The translations under genes and the position numbers were made by a program. Below, in pieces: positions 1-7,677 of a stretch of 13,461 bases of DNA (its first letter is position 1; each line of letters begins with the position of its first letter). The notes beneath the pieces were generated by a model. That model was not told where the DNA came from. It worked only from the letters and a program-made list of their open reading frames with translations, and searched no databases. This DNA comes from Prevotellaceae bacterium UBA4359 (lineage in GTDB: Bacteria; Bacteroidota; Bacteroidia; Bacteroidales; Bacteroidaceae), in assembly GCA_002393555.1 (NCBI GenBank), contig DGSP01000022.1, positions 1-13,461 on the forward strand, in the 5' to 3' direction.

Positions 1-37
1 GACTTTTTAAAGTGGACTCAATTAAATATAAATATAG

Positions 38-622
38 ATGATTAGACCAGAAGACGTTTATCAGATAGGCCGGATGGGCAAGGTGCATGGGCTGAAAGGA
101 GAAATCAACTTTCAGTTCACTGATGATATTTGGGATAGAATCATCTTCGAAGACACGCCGGATGGTCTCCCCACAGAGGGGGAGAAGCCCGCAGGGCAGA
201 GGGAGTCTGTTCCCCTCATCTGCGAAGTAGATGGCATTTTGGTTCCCTTTTTCATTGAGGAATACCGTTTCCGCAGCGACTCAACCGCCATCGTGAAGTT
301 GGAGGGCATTGACACGGTCGATGCCGCCCAGATGCTGGTGAACAGCCTTGTCTATTTCGAGAAGAAATACCAGGAGGAACTGGGCGAAGACGAAGTGTCG
401 CTCAACTATTTCATCGGCTTTAAGATGGTGGATGGTGACAACGGACAAGACATTGGCACCATCACCGAGATTGACGACAAGACCGAAAACTGGCTCTTCA
501 TTGTGGAGCGCGCGGACGGCAGCGAGGTGATGATTCCGGCCCACGAGGAGTTTATTGCCGAGATTCGGCAAGAGGAGAAAACGATGGTGATGGATTTACC
601 CATAGGGCTGCTTGATTTATGA
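38..622 (+). CDS. rimM: 16S rRNA processing/ribosome maturation factor RimM
   Basis: RimM assists late maturation of the 30S subunit by binding ribosomal protein S19 near the 16S 3' domain (family knowledge). The 194-residue product has the N-terminal RimM barrel with the signature GRMGKVHGLKGE at residues 11-22, and the core strand region DGILVPFFIEEYRFRS at 65-80. A C-terminal PRC-type barrel follows from about 122 to 190, including VMIPAHEEFI at 164-173. The usual length is about 170-180 residues. The excess is explained by an extra Pro/Gly/Glu-rich segment at about residues 43-60, where relatives run straight into the strand before DGILVPFF; this segment is encoded by palindrome-rich DNA (see the repeat entry). 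The start ATG at 38 gives the family's N-terminus. The gene is followed by its own terminator, so it is probably not co-transcribed with dxr. Confidence 0.95.
   Translation: MIRPEDVYQIGRMGKVHGLKGEINFQFTDDIWDRIIFEDTPDGLPTEGEKPAGQRESVPLICEVDGILVPFFIEEYRFRSDSTAIVKLEGIDTVDAAQMLVNSLVYFEKKYQEELGEDEVSLNYFIGFKMVDGDNGQDIGTITEIDDKTENWLFIVERADGSEVMIPAHEEFIAEIRQEEKTMVMDLPIGLLDL
166..217. repeat. palindrome-rich in-frame insertion inside rimM
   Basis: Three short hairpins lie in a row: TCTCCCC (166-172) with GGGGAGA (179-185), GCCC (187-190) with GGGC (194-197), and GGGA (201-204) with TCCC (211-214). The stretch encodes residues 43-60 of RimM, where I would expect only a short turn from family knowledge. 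The DNA is more G/C-tract-like than the codons around it. I read it as a small palindromic element carried in frame; the alternative is simple lineage-specific expansion of a loop. Confidence 0.5.
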
Positions 623-667
623 AGTCTCCATCAACTTAAATGCCACAGCGTTACAGACAAGGTACAC

Positions 668-720
668 AAAAACAGCGGGACGATGCGCATGACGGCATCG
701 CCCCGCTGTTTTTCTTTTTC
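668..720 (+). terminator. Rho-independent terminator after rimM
   Basis: AAAAACAGCGGG (668-679) pairs with CCCGCTGTTTTT (702-713). CGATGC (681-686) then pairs with GCATCG (695-700) past a single A/C mismatch, leaving an 8-nt loop. A T-rich run (709-719) follows. The stem is long and near-perfect. It separates rimM from the dxr transcription unit. Confidence 0.9.
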
Positions 721-1047
721 CACCTATTTTTTCCTTTGGCGACCTGCCGCAATAGAACCAGCAACGAAAGAGGCGAGAGGAGGGGGGCGATTTTTGGTCA
801 TTTTGTACTTGCTCGTAGTCTCAAAACAGGTGTGACTCAGACCTGTCCTATAGGTGTGAGTCACACCTATGGTAGGGGTGTGAGTCACACCTGTTTTGAG
901 GCCATTGGGAGTAGCCAATTTGTATGATTTGAGCCAGTGGAGCAGGAAAACGCTCTAGAGGAGGAAGAAAAGACGCGGAAAAGTGAAAAAATGTTTCTGG
1001 ATGGCAAAAAAGACGAAGGGCTTCTTCATCCCGTGGGAGAAAAGTCG
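721..1047. other. gene-free region between rimM terminator and dxr promoter
   Basis: Apart from the 24-bp-period palindromes, I see no gene here. The short open frames (for example 640-927 plus and 724-918 minus) run through the terminator or the palindromes and resemble no known family. The 900-1047 stretch is purine-rich, with no repeat or structure I can name. Confidence 0.6.
820..900. repeat. three 17-bp palindromes at a 24-bp period inside a 20-bp inverted repeat
   Basis: Three copies of AGGTGTGAGTCACACCT begin at 828, 852 and 876, exactly 24 bp apart. Copy 1 reads AGGTGTGACTCAGACCT (two changes), copy 2 matches the consensus, and copy 3 begins with G instead of A. The middle copy extends to a 21-bp palindrome, 850-870. 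The outer copies are embedded in a perfect 20-bp inverted repeat (820-839 with 881-900) containing CAAAACAGG and CCTGTTTTG. It lies in the gene-free stretch between the rimM terminator and the dxr promoter, about 150 bp upstream of the latter. It could be a multi-site operator, a REP-like dispersed repeat, or a cruciform; the sequence alone does not decide. Confidence 0.85.
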
Positions 1048-1055
1048 TACCTTTG
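1048..1055 (+). promoter_or_regulatory. Bacteroidetes -7 promoter box for the dxr unit
   Basis: TACCTTTG matches the TAnnTTTG -7 element recognised by the Bacteroidetes primary sigma factor, and it lies in the common context GTACCTTTGCAC. A TTTG -33 element at the usual 17-23 bp spacing is not evident. Transcription would start near 1060-1065, leaving a leader of about 20 nt before the dxr ATG at 1082. Its position argues against the longer dxr open frame that begins at 983. Confidence 0.7.
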
Positions 1056-1081
1056 CACTTCAAATGCAATTGAGAACAGAG

Positions 1082-2224
1082 ATGAAAAAGAGAATATGTA
1101 TTTTAGGCTCGACGGGCAGCATCGGGACACAGGCACTGGATGTGATTGGCCAGCACAGCGACCTCTATGAGGCATACGTGCTGACGGCCTACAACAATGC
1201 CGACCTGCTCATCAGCCAAGCCAGACAATACAATCCCGAGGCGGTGGTCATCGCCAAGGAGTCGAACTATGAGAAGGTGAAGGAGGGGCTGGCCGACCTC
1301 CCCATCAAGGTGTATGTGGGCGCGGATGCGCTCTGTCAGGTGGTGCAAGACCCCAACGTCGATATCGTGCTGGCCTCGATGGTGGGCTTTGCCGGACTGG
1401 AACCGACCATCGCCGCCATCAAGGCCAAGAAAATGATTGCCTTGGCCAACAAGGAGACGCTGGTGGTGGCAGGCGACCTCATCACACGCCTGGCCAACGA
1501 GAACCAAGTGCCCATCTTGCCAGTGGATTCGGAGCATTCGGCCATTTTCCAGTGCTTGGAGCCAGGCAACAGGATTGACAAGATATTGCTCACCTGCAGC
1601 GGCGGCCCTTTCCGCCACTTCGCAAAGGAGCAGTTGAAGACCGTGACGAAGGCCGACGCTCTCGCCCACCCCACCTGGAACATGGGGGCGAAAATCACCA
1701 TCGACTCTGCCACGCTGATGAACAAGGGCTTTGAGGTGATTGAGGCTCGCTGGCTCTTCGGCGTGAAGCCAGAGCAGATTCAGGTGGTGGTGCATCCGCA
1801 GTCGGTCATCCACAGTGCCGTGCAGTTCGAGGACGGTGCCGTGAAGGCGCAACTCGGTGTGCCAGACATGCGTCTGCCCATCCAGTATGCGTTCAGTTAC
1901 CCTAAGCGTCTGAGCCTCAACGGAGAGCGTCTTGACCTCTTTGCGCTGAAGGACTTGACTTTCGAGCGTCCCGACACCGAAAGGTTCCGCTGCTTGGGGC
2001 TGGCCTACGAAGCCCTTCGCCAAGGCGGCAACATGCCCTGCATCGTCAATGCTGCCAACGAGGTGGCCAACCGTGCTTTCATCGACGACAAGATTGGTTT
2101 TGAACAGATAGCCGACATCATCGAGCGGACCATGACGAAAATCCCGTTCACAACAGACTCAACATTAGACACTTATTTACAAACAGACAAGGAGGCAAGA
2201 CTGTATGCTTCCACATTATTATAA
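1082..2224 (+). CDS. dxr: 1-deoxy-D-xylulose-5-phosphate reductoisomerase (MEP pathway)
   Basis: Dxr (IspC) converts 1-deoxy-D-xylulose 5-phosphate to 2-C-methyl-D-erythritol 4-phosphate using NADPH and a divalent metal, the first committed step of cytosolic MEP isoprenoid synthesis. The 380-residue product has the NADPH-binding loop GSTGSIGTQ at 9-17 and LANKETLV with N123-K124-E125. The metal and substrate residues D149 and E151 sit in PVDSEHSAIFQCL, and N214, K215 and E218 in MNKGFEVIEA. These match the E. coli catalytic set by spacing. I chose the ATG at 1082 because MKKRICILGSTGSIG is the canonical N-terminus and the promoter box lies inside the 33 extra codons of the open frame from 983. 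The stop codon abuts the rseP start with no gap, so the two are likely translationally coupled. Confidence 0.97.
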   Translation: MKKRICILGSTGSIGTQALDVIGQHSDLYEAYVLTAYNNADLLISQARQYNPEAVVIAKESNYEKVKEGLADLPIKVYVGADALCQVVQDPNVDIVLASMVGFAGLEPTIAAIKAKKMIALANKETLVVAGDLITRLANENQVPILPVDSEHSAIFQCLEPGNRIDKILLTCSGGPFRHFAKEQLKTVTKADALAHPTWNMGAKITIDSATLMNKGFEVIEARWLFGVKPEQIQVVVHPQSVIHSAVQFEDGAVKAQLGVPDMRLPIQYAFSYPKRLSLNGERLDLFALKDLTFERPDTERFRCLGLAYEALRQGGNMPCIVNAANEVANRAFIDDKIGFEQIADIIERTMTKIPFTTDSTLDTYLQTDKEARLYASTLL

Positions 2225-3700
2225 ATGGAAACAATTCTCATCAAAGGGCTGCAACTCATCATCGCCCTCGCCCTGCTCATCATTCTGCACGAGGGAGGAC
2301 ATTTCTTTGCAGCAAAACTTTTTAAGGTAAGAGTGGAAAAGTTCTACCTGTTCTTCGACTGGAAGTTCAGCCTCTTCAGCACCTACAGCACATGGTGGCG
2401 CAAACTGACGGGCAAGGCACCGGCCAAGAAGAAGGAGAACGGAGAATATGAGTATGAAGGCACCGAATACGGCATCGGCTGGATTCCGCTGGGCGGCTAT
2501 GTGAAGATTTCGGGCATGGTCGATGAGTCGTCTTTCAACGAGAACGATAGCCAGAAGAGTTTCTGGAAACAGTTGCCGCAGTTGATGAAGAACATCATCA
2601 TCAAAAACGCCGACGTGAAGGGCGAATCGTGGGAGTTCCGCACCCACCCGGCATGGCAACGCCTCATCATCATGCTGGGCGGCATCATCATGAACTTCCT
2701 CACAGCCTTTGCCATCTATGCCATGGTGCTGTTCACCTGGGGCGAAAACTTTGTGAAGAGCGAGGACATGACCTACGGCATGAAGTTCTCAGAACAAGCA
2801 AAGGCCGACGGATTCCGCGATGGCGACATCATCATCAGGACCGATGACGAGAAGGTGGAGTCGTGGAGTACAGCCGTGCTGCAAGACATGTCGAACGCCA
2901 AGACCGTCACGGTGCTGCGCGAGGGAAAGGAAGTGGTCATCCAGATGCCCGAGGAGATGTCGCTGCTCGACATGATTGAACAGCCTCTCTATGCCGCCAT
3001 GCGCGCCCCGCTCCGCATCGACAGCATCCTGCCCGGCACACCAGCCGAGGAGATGGGACTGAAGAAGACTGACAGGATTTGTTCGGTGAACGGAGTGGAA
3101 GTCAGAGACTTCAACGACTTCCAGAATGCGCTGATTGCCTTGCAGAAGAATCTGCCTGAGGATGCTAACTTCGGCGACAGCCTCAAAGCCCGCCAGATTT
3201 CTCTTGTGCTGAACGATTCTGTCGTTCAGAAAGTCACCCTCACCCCTGAGTTCACCCTCGGTTTTGCCAATGCCATGCCCTATCAGGACAAAATCACCAA
3301 CAAGAAATACGGTTTCTTCGAGTCCTTCCCTGCTGGCGTGAAGTATGGCATGCAGACCCTCACCAGTTATGCCGACCAGATGAAGTATGTCTTCACCAAG
3401 AAGGGAGCACGGCAGATAGGCGGCTTCATCAGCATCGGCAACATCTTCCCCGATGCGTGGAACTGGCAACGCTTCTGGCTGCTCACCGCCTTCCTCTCCA
3501 TCGCGCTGGGCTTTGTCAACGTGCTGCCCATCCCTGCGCTCGATGGCGGCCATGCACTTTTCGCCTTTTTTGAACTCATCACCGGCAAGCGTCTGAACGA
3601 CAACTTCCTCTTGGTGGTGCAATACTTCGGAATGTACATTCTGCTGGGACTAATGATACTGGCACAACTGAATGATGTCTTAAGGATTTTCGGACTGTAA
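2225..3700 (+). CDS. rseP: RseP-family site-2 intramembrane zinc metalloprotease
   Basis: Site-2 proteases cut membrane-bound anti-sigma factors or remnant signal peptides within the inner membrane. The 491-residue product starts with a hydrophobic helix (about 7-22) running into the zinc motif HEGGH at 22-26, a Bacteroidetes variant of HExxH. The conserved GWIPLGGYVKISGM segment follows. A second membrane helix lies at about 145-172, with a degenerate PDZ domain after it. A clearer PDZ domain begins near 263 (LPGTPAEEMGL). NVLPIPALDGGH at 432-443 supplies the third zinc ligand, D440. One or two membrane helices close the protein, fitting a length of 440-490 for the family. It starts directly after the dxr stop. 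The cognate anti-sigma factor is not in the window. Confidence 0.95.
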   Translation: METILIKGLQLIIALALLIILHEGGHFFAAKLFKVRVEKFYLFFDWKFSLFSTYSTWWRKLTGKAPAKKKENGEYEYEGTEYGIGWIPLGGYVKISGMVDESSFNENDSQKSFWKQLPQLMKNIIIKNADVKGESWEFRTHPAWQRLIIMLGGIIMNFLTAFAIYAMVLFTWGENFVKSEDMTYGMKFSEQAKADGFRDGDIIIRTDDEKVESWSTAVLQDMSNAKTVTVLREGKEVVIQMPEEMSLLDMIEQPLYAAMRAPLRIDSILPGTPAEEMGLKKTDRICSVNGVEVRDFNDFQNALIALQKNLPEDANFGDSLKARQISLVLNDSVVQKVTLTPEFTLGFANAMPYQDKITNKKYGFFESFPAGVKYGMQTLTSYADQMKYVFTKKGARQIGGFISIGNIFPDAWNWQRFWLLTAFLSIALGFVNVLPIPALDGGHALFAFFELITGKRLNDNFLLVVQYFGMYILLGLMILAQLNDVLRIFGL

Positions 3701-3709
3701 GGAAAAAAG

Positions 3710-4342
3710 ATGAAAATACTTGCCGTGGGCATGAACTATGCCAAACATATCGACGAACTGCACACTAAAGAGGAGAAAAATTCGTTATTGGAGAAAGAGC
3801 CAGTCTTGTTCTCCAAGTTCGACTCAAGCATCATTCAGCCAGGAAAGCCGTTCTTTGTGCCCGACTTTTCCGACCGCTTCGACTTCGAGACCGAGATTGT
3901 GGTGAAGATAGCCCATGTGGGCAAGGACATCAGCGAACGTTTCGCCCACCGCTACTACAACGAACTCACCATCGGCATCGACTTCACGGCCCGCAATCTG
4001 CAAGCCGAACTGCGGAAGGAAGGCATGCCGTGGGAGTGCTGCAAGGGCTTCGACGGGAGTGCTGCATTGGGCCGATTCATCACGAAGGAAGAACTGGGAT
4101 GCGATGTGCAAGACATTCATTTCCACATGGACATGAACGGCGAGCGGCGGCAGACGGGCCACACGGCCGACATGATTCACAGCATCGACCACATCATTGC
4201 CTACGCCTCCAAGTTTTTCACGCTCAAGACGGGCGACCTCATCTTCACTGGAACCCCCGAAGGTGTCGGGCCTGTGAAGGAAGGCGACAAGATTGAAGCC
4301 TACATCGGCGACCGGAAACTACTCGACCTAAGAATTAAATGA
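3710..4342 (+). CDS. fumarylacetoacetate hydrolase (FAH) family protein, acylpyruvase-like
   Basis: The family comprises metal-dependent hydrolases and decarboxylases of beta-diketo and 2-oxo acids; short members such as YcgM and FAHD1 cleave acylpyruvates or decarboxylate oxaloacetate. The 210-residue protein has FETEIVV with metal ligands E60 and E62, GIDFTARNLQ with D91, the catalytic-type lysine K112 in CKGFDGSAALG, and the family signature DLIFTGTPEGVGPV at 176-189. It is a single short FAH domain with no N-terminal extension. Nine bases separate it from rseP and four from porU, so it is clearly in the operon. I do not know its physiological substrate here, nor any link to secretion. To my recollection an FAH-family gene also precedes porU in Porphyromonas gingivalis, which suggests conserved order. 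Confidence 0.88.
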   Translation: MKILAVGMNYAKHIDELHTKEEKNSLLEKEPVLFSKFDSSIIQPGKPFFVPDFSDRFDFETEIVVKIAHVGKDISERFAHRYYNELTIGIDFTARNLQAELRKEGMPWECCKGFDGSAALGRFITKEELGCDVQDIHFHMDMNGERRQTGHTADMIHSIDHIIAYASKFFTLKTGDLIFTGTPEGVGPVKEGDKIEAYIGDRKLLDLRIK

Positions 4343-4346
4343 CCCC

Positions 4347-7300
4347 ATGACGAAGAAGTTATACACCTTGTTGCTGATAGCAGTGGTGGCTATTGCCGCC
4401 CATGCACAGACACGCTACGCAGAACACTCCAAACTTGCCTCTGGCAAATGGGTGAAAATACGCGTGGCAGAAGAAGGTGTGTATCAACTCACCAGTACCG
4501 CGCTGAAGAACATGGGATTCAGCAACCCCGACAAGGTCAGTCTCTACGGCTACAACCTCCCCATCCTGCCCGAGGCAAACATCGAGAACCTGAGCGATGA
4601 CCTCACCGAGATTCCTCTGTACAGAAAGGAGAACGGCACCGTGCTCTTCTACTCGTGCGGCACCACCCGGTGGACACGCAAGAATCAGTCCAGCACATAC
4701 ACCCACCTCAACAACCCCTACACCAACTACATCTACTATTTCTTGTCGGAAAATGCAGGAACGCCTGCCACTTTCCCGAAGGCAGACAGCCAGACAACAT
4801 CCACGACAGAACAGAGCACCTACTATGCTCACACGCTCCACGAAGAAGATGCCTTCTCGTTTCTGAATGCAGGGCGCACCTTCTTCGAGTCCTACGACTA
4901 TGCCACAGGTTCCACAAAGACCTATAAACTGCAGTTTGAGAACGCCTGTGCAGGCGACATCACCCTGGACATCCAGTTCGGGACCAACAGCAACACTTCC
5001 ACAACTCTCAGCGTGACGGCAGACAACAACACGCTGGGTTCCATCACCTTGCCCAGCAACGAACAAGAGGCCGTAGGAAACGTCGGCAAGAGGAGTTTCA
5101 CCATCTATGACCAGACTGCGTCATCGCTCAATGTGCAACTGAAGCACACACGCACCAGTAGCATTCCCGGACACTTGGACTACATCCGTGCCACCTACGA
5201 AGCACAACTCTCGATGAACGGAAAAGACTTCTTGGTCTTCAGTCCCAACAGCAACGACAACGCTGTCTTCAAACTGCAAGGCACCAACAGCGCCACACGC
5301 GTCTGGCGTGTCACAAGCCCCGAAGTGACCCAGGAACTGGCTGGCACCCTTTCTGGCACCACCTACACGACCTCCACCACAGCCAGTGCGACCCATCGTT
5401 TCAAGGAGAAGTTCGTGGCAGTCAACACCGAAGCCACCTTCCCCTCACCTCAAGTGCTCGGCACCATCGCCAATCAAGACCTCCATGCCCTCGGCGACAT
5501 CAACCTGCTCATCATTGTGCCAGCCAACGGCAAACTCACCCAGCAGGCTCAACGGCTGGCCGACGCACACACCACCATCGACGGACTGAAATGTGCCGTC
5601 GTTCCGGCCGACCAGATTTACAACGAGTTCTCCTCCGGCACCCCCGATGCCACGGCTTATCGCCGACTCATGAAAATGTTCTACGATAAGCAATACACCG
5701 CCTCGCCCCTCACCGGCACTCAGAAAGGGAGTCTCAACCTGCTGCTCTTCGGCAACTGCTTCTGGGACAACAGGTTCGTCACCCAAGCACTCGCAAAAAA
5801 TTCGCAAGACGACTATCTGCTGGCATACGAGTCGGAGAACGCATGGTCACACACCGACTCCTATGTGCTGGAGGACTACTACACCCTGCTGGCCGACGGG
5901 AAAGGTGTCTCACCCCTCAAGGAGAAGCCCGACTGCGGTGTGGGACGTTTACCCGTAACCACCGAATCGGAAGCCAAGTATGTCGTTGACAAACTCATCG
6001 CCTATATGAAAAACTCCTATGCCGGCGCATGGAAAAACACCATCTGCCTGATGGGCGACGACGACAAGACCAACATCCACATGAAAGATGCAGAGGCCGT
6101 GCTCACCAACACAGAAAACCTCTTCCCCGACTTCCGCTACAAGCGCATCTACTGGGACAACTACACCGTCCAGCAGTCAGCCACCGGCAACTCCTATCCT
6201 GACGTGCAGGCAGACATCAACAAGACGATGGAAGAAGGTGCCCTCATCATGAACTACACGGGCCACGGTGCGGCATATTCCCTCTCCCACGAGATGGTCA
6301 TCAGAACCAGCAGTTTCCAGAACTGGACATCGCCACGCATCCCAGTTTGGGTGACTGCCGCCTGCGACGTGGCACCCTTCGACATGAACCTTGAGAATCA
6401 GGGCAGTGAAGCCATCCTCAACAAACAAGGTGGTGCCGTCGCGTTCATCGGCACCGCACGTACCGTCTATTCATCCCCCAACCGCACCATCAACCGCAAC
6501 TTCATGTCCCATGTGCTTGCCACCAAAAACAATGGCGAACACTTCACCATCGGCGAGGCATTGGCCCAAGCCAAAGTGGATATTCTGGCCTCAAAGACCT
6601 ATTATTCAAGACTCGACACACTCAACAAGGCACACTTCATCCTGCTCGGCGACCCCGCCATCAAGTTGCTCACTCCCACCCATCAGGTGAAGATAGACAA
6701 ACTCAATGGCAGAACCATCGACCCCGACAATCTGCCCATTCTTCATGCCGGAGAGAACGTGACGGTGGAAGGCCACATTGCCGACGCATCGGGCAATGCC
6801 GTCACCGATTTCGAAGGACTCGTCTCCCCCATCGTTTACGACAGCGAGCAGCACATCATCTGCAAATACAACGCAGCCGACCCCGACCTCGAACCCGACC
6901 CCTTCGAGTATGATGACCGCACACGCATCCTCTACTCCGGCACCGACTCCATCAAGGCCGGCACCTTCAAGTTCACCTTCCCCATGCCACTCGACATCAA
7001 CTACTCCGACGAGTCGGGACTCATCACCCTCTATGCCGTCAACAAGGACAAGACCATCGAGGCCAACGGCAAGTTTGAAGACTTTCTGGTGGGAGGCACC
7101 ACAGACAAAGAACTGACTGACGCCGAAGGCCCCACCATCAAAGCCTTCTCCAACGGCAAAAACATCGACGAAGTCAACTACACCAGCGAGACACCCACCC
7201 TCCGCATCGAACTGAGCGACCCCAGCGGCATCAACACCACAGGCAACGGACTCGGCCATGACATCGTGGCCATCATCGACAACAAAGAGGTCACTACCTT

Positions 7301-7631
7301 CAACCTCAACAGTTACTATACTCAGGCCATCGGCGACTACACTTCTGGCACCGTCACCTACACGTTCCCCACCCTCGCAGCAGGCAAGCACACGCTCGTC
7401 ATCCGTGCGTTCGACACACTGAACAACCTGGGCGAGGAAGCCTACACCTTCGAAGTAGTCGAAGGACTCACCGAAGTCTATGACATCTATGATGTGACAG
7501 GACGAAAAGTCTATAGCGGCACCTATCGCACCCCCTCACTGCCCAAGGGCATCTACATCCGCCGCACACGCCTCACCTCCCCCAAGGGAGACATCTCCAC
7601 ATCGTCAGAAAAAGTCTTGGCAACACAATAA
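4347..7631 (+). CDS. porU: T9SS sortase PorU (C25-family cysteine peptidase)
   Basis: PorU sits on the outer surface and cleaves the C-terminal signal of T9SS cargo, transferring it to an A-LPS anchor (knowledge from P. gingivalis). The 1094-residue product has a signal peptide (1-20, ending AHA before Q21). A PorU N-terminal region follows, with GVYQLTSTALKNMGF and VSLYGYNLP. Next is a gingipain-like C25 peptidase domain at about 380-775. The catalytic His lies in MNYTGHGAAYSLSHE (H640) and the Cys in VTAACDVAPF (C673), so the dyad is intact. Immunoglobulin-like beta domains follow, and a C-terminal CTD-type segment (YDIYDVTGRKV ... LPKGIYIRR) at about 1040-1094; PorU is known to keep its own CTD. 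The length fits the family. It starts 4 nt after the FAH-family gene and is followed by porV. Confidence 0.95.
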   Translation: MTKKLYTLLLIAVVAIAAHAQTRYAEHSKLASGKWVKIRVAEEGVYQLTSTALKNMGFSNPDKVSLYGYNLPILPEANIENLSDDLTEIPLYRKENGTVLFYSCGTTRWTRKNQSSTYTHLNNPYTNYIYYFLSENAGTPATFPKADSQTTSTTEQSTYYAHTLHEEDAFSFLNAGRTFFESYDYATGSTKTYKLQFENACAGDITLDIQFGTNSNTSTTLSVTADNNTLGSITLPSNEQEAVGNVGKRSFTIYDQTASSLNVQLKHTRTSSIPGHLDYIRATYEAQLSMNGKDFLVFSPNSNDNAVFKLQGTNSATRVWRVTSPEVTQELAGTLSGTTYTTSTTASATHRFKEKFVAVNTEATFPSPQVLGTIANQDLHALGDINLLIIVPANGKLTQQAQRLADAHTTIDGLKCAVVPADQIYNEFSSGTPDATAYRRLMKMFYDKQYTASPLTGTQKGSLNLLLFGNCFWDNRFVTQALAKNSQDDYLLAYESENAWSHTDSYVLEDYYTLLADGKGVSPLKEKPDCGVGRLPVTTESEAKYVVDKLIAYMKNSYAGAWKNTICLMGDDDKTNIHMKDAEAVLTNTENLFPDFRYKRIYWDNYTVQQSATGNSYPDVQADINKTMEEGALIMNYTGHGAAYSLSHEMVIRTSSFQNWTSPRIPVWVTAACDVAPFDMNLENQGSEAILNKQGGAVAFIGTARTVYSSPNRTINRNFMSHVLATKNNGEHFTIGEALAQAKVDILASKTYYSRLDTLNKAHFILLGDPAIKLLTPTHQVKIDKLNGRTIDPDNLPILHAGENVTVEGHIADASGNAVTDFEGLVSPIVYDSEQHIICKYNAADPDLEPDPFEYDDRTRILYSGTDSIKAGTFKFTFPMPLDINYSDESGLITLYAVNKDKTIEANGKFEDFLVGGTTDKELTDAEGPTIKAFSNGKNIDEVNYTSETPTLRIELSDPSGINTTGNGLGHDIVAIIDNKEVTTFNLNSYYTQAIGDYTSGTVTYTFPTLAAGKHTLVIRAFDTLNNLGEEAYTFEVVEGLTEVYDIYDVTGRKVYSGTYRTPSLPKGIYIRRTRLTSPKGDISTSSEKVLATQ

Positions 7632-7677
7632 AGCCCCCCCCTTCTCGTTTCTATTTAGAGAAAAATCATTGACACTT

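Noticed and set aside
1..41. Tail of an upstream gene overlapping the rimM ATG as ATGA
   Set aside because: A frame ending in TGA at 39-41 is open from the window edge, and another ends in TAG at 43-45. Only about a dozen codons are visible and neither resembles a family I know, so no partial gene is called.
820..900. CRISPR-like regularity of the 24-bp repeats
   Set aside because: The units are 17-bp palindromes with 7-bp gaps, too short for spacers, and there is no cas gene.
640..927. 95-codon open frame on the plus strand
   Set aside because: It runs through the rimM terminator stem and all three 24-bp palindromes. Its protein is only a readout of those repeats (GVSHT-type).
983..1081. 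Longer N-terminus for Dxr
   Set aside because: The extra 33 residues precede the canonical start and contain the promoter box at 1048-1055.
1103..2023. 306-codon antisense frame within dxr, and similar ones at 2789-3622 and 6606-7391
   Set aside because: These come from the C/G-rich third positions of the sense genes. The sense genes have full family motifs, while the antisense products resemble nothing.
7669..7677. TTG start for porV three codons upstream
   Set aside because: The ATG at 7678 gives a standard signal peptide directly and is the stronger start codon.
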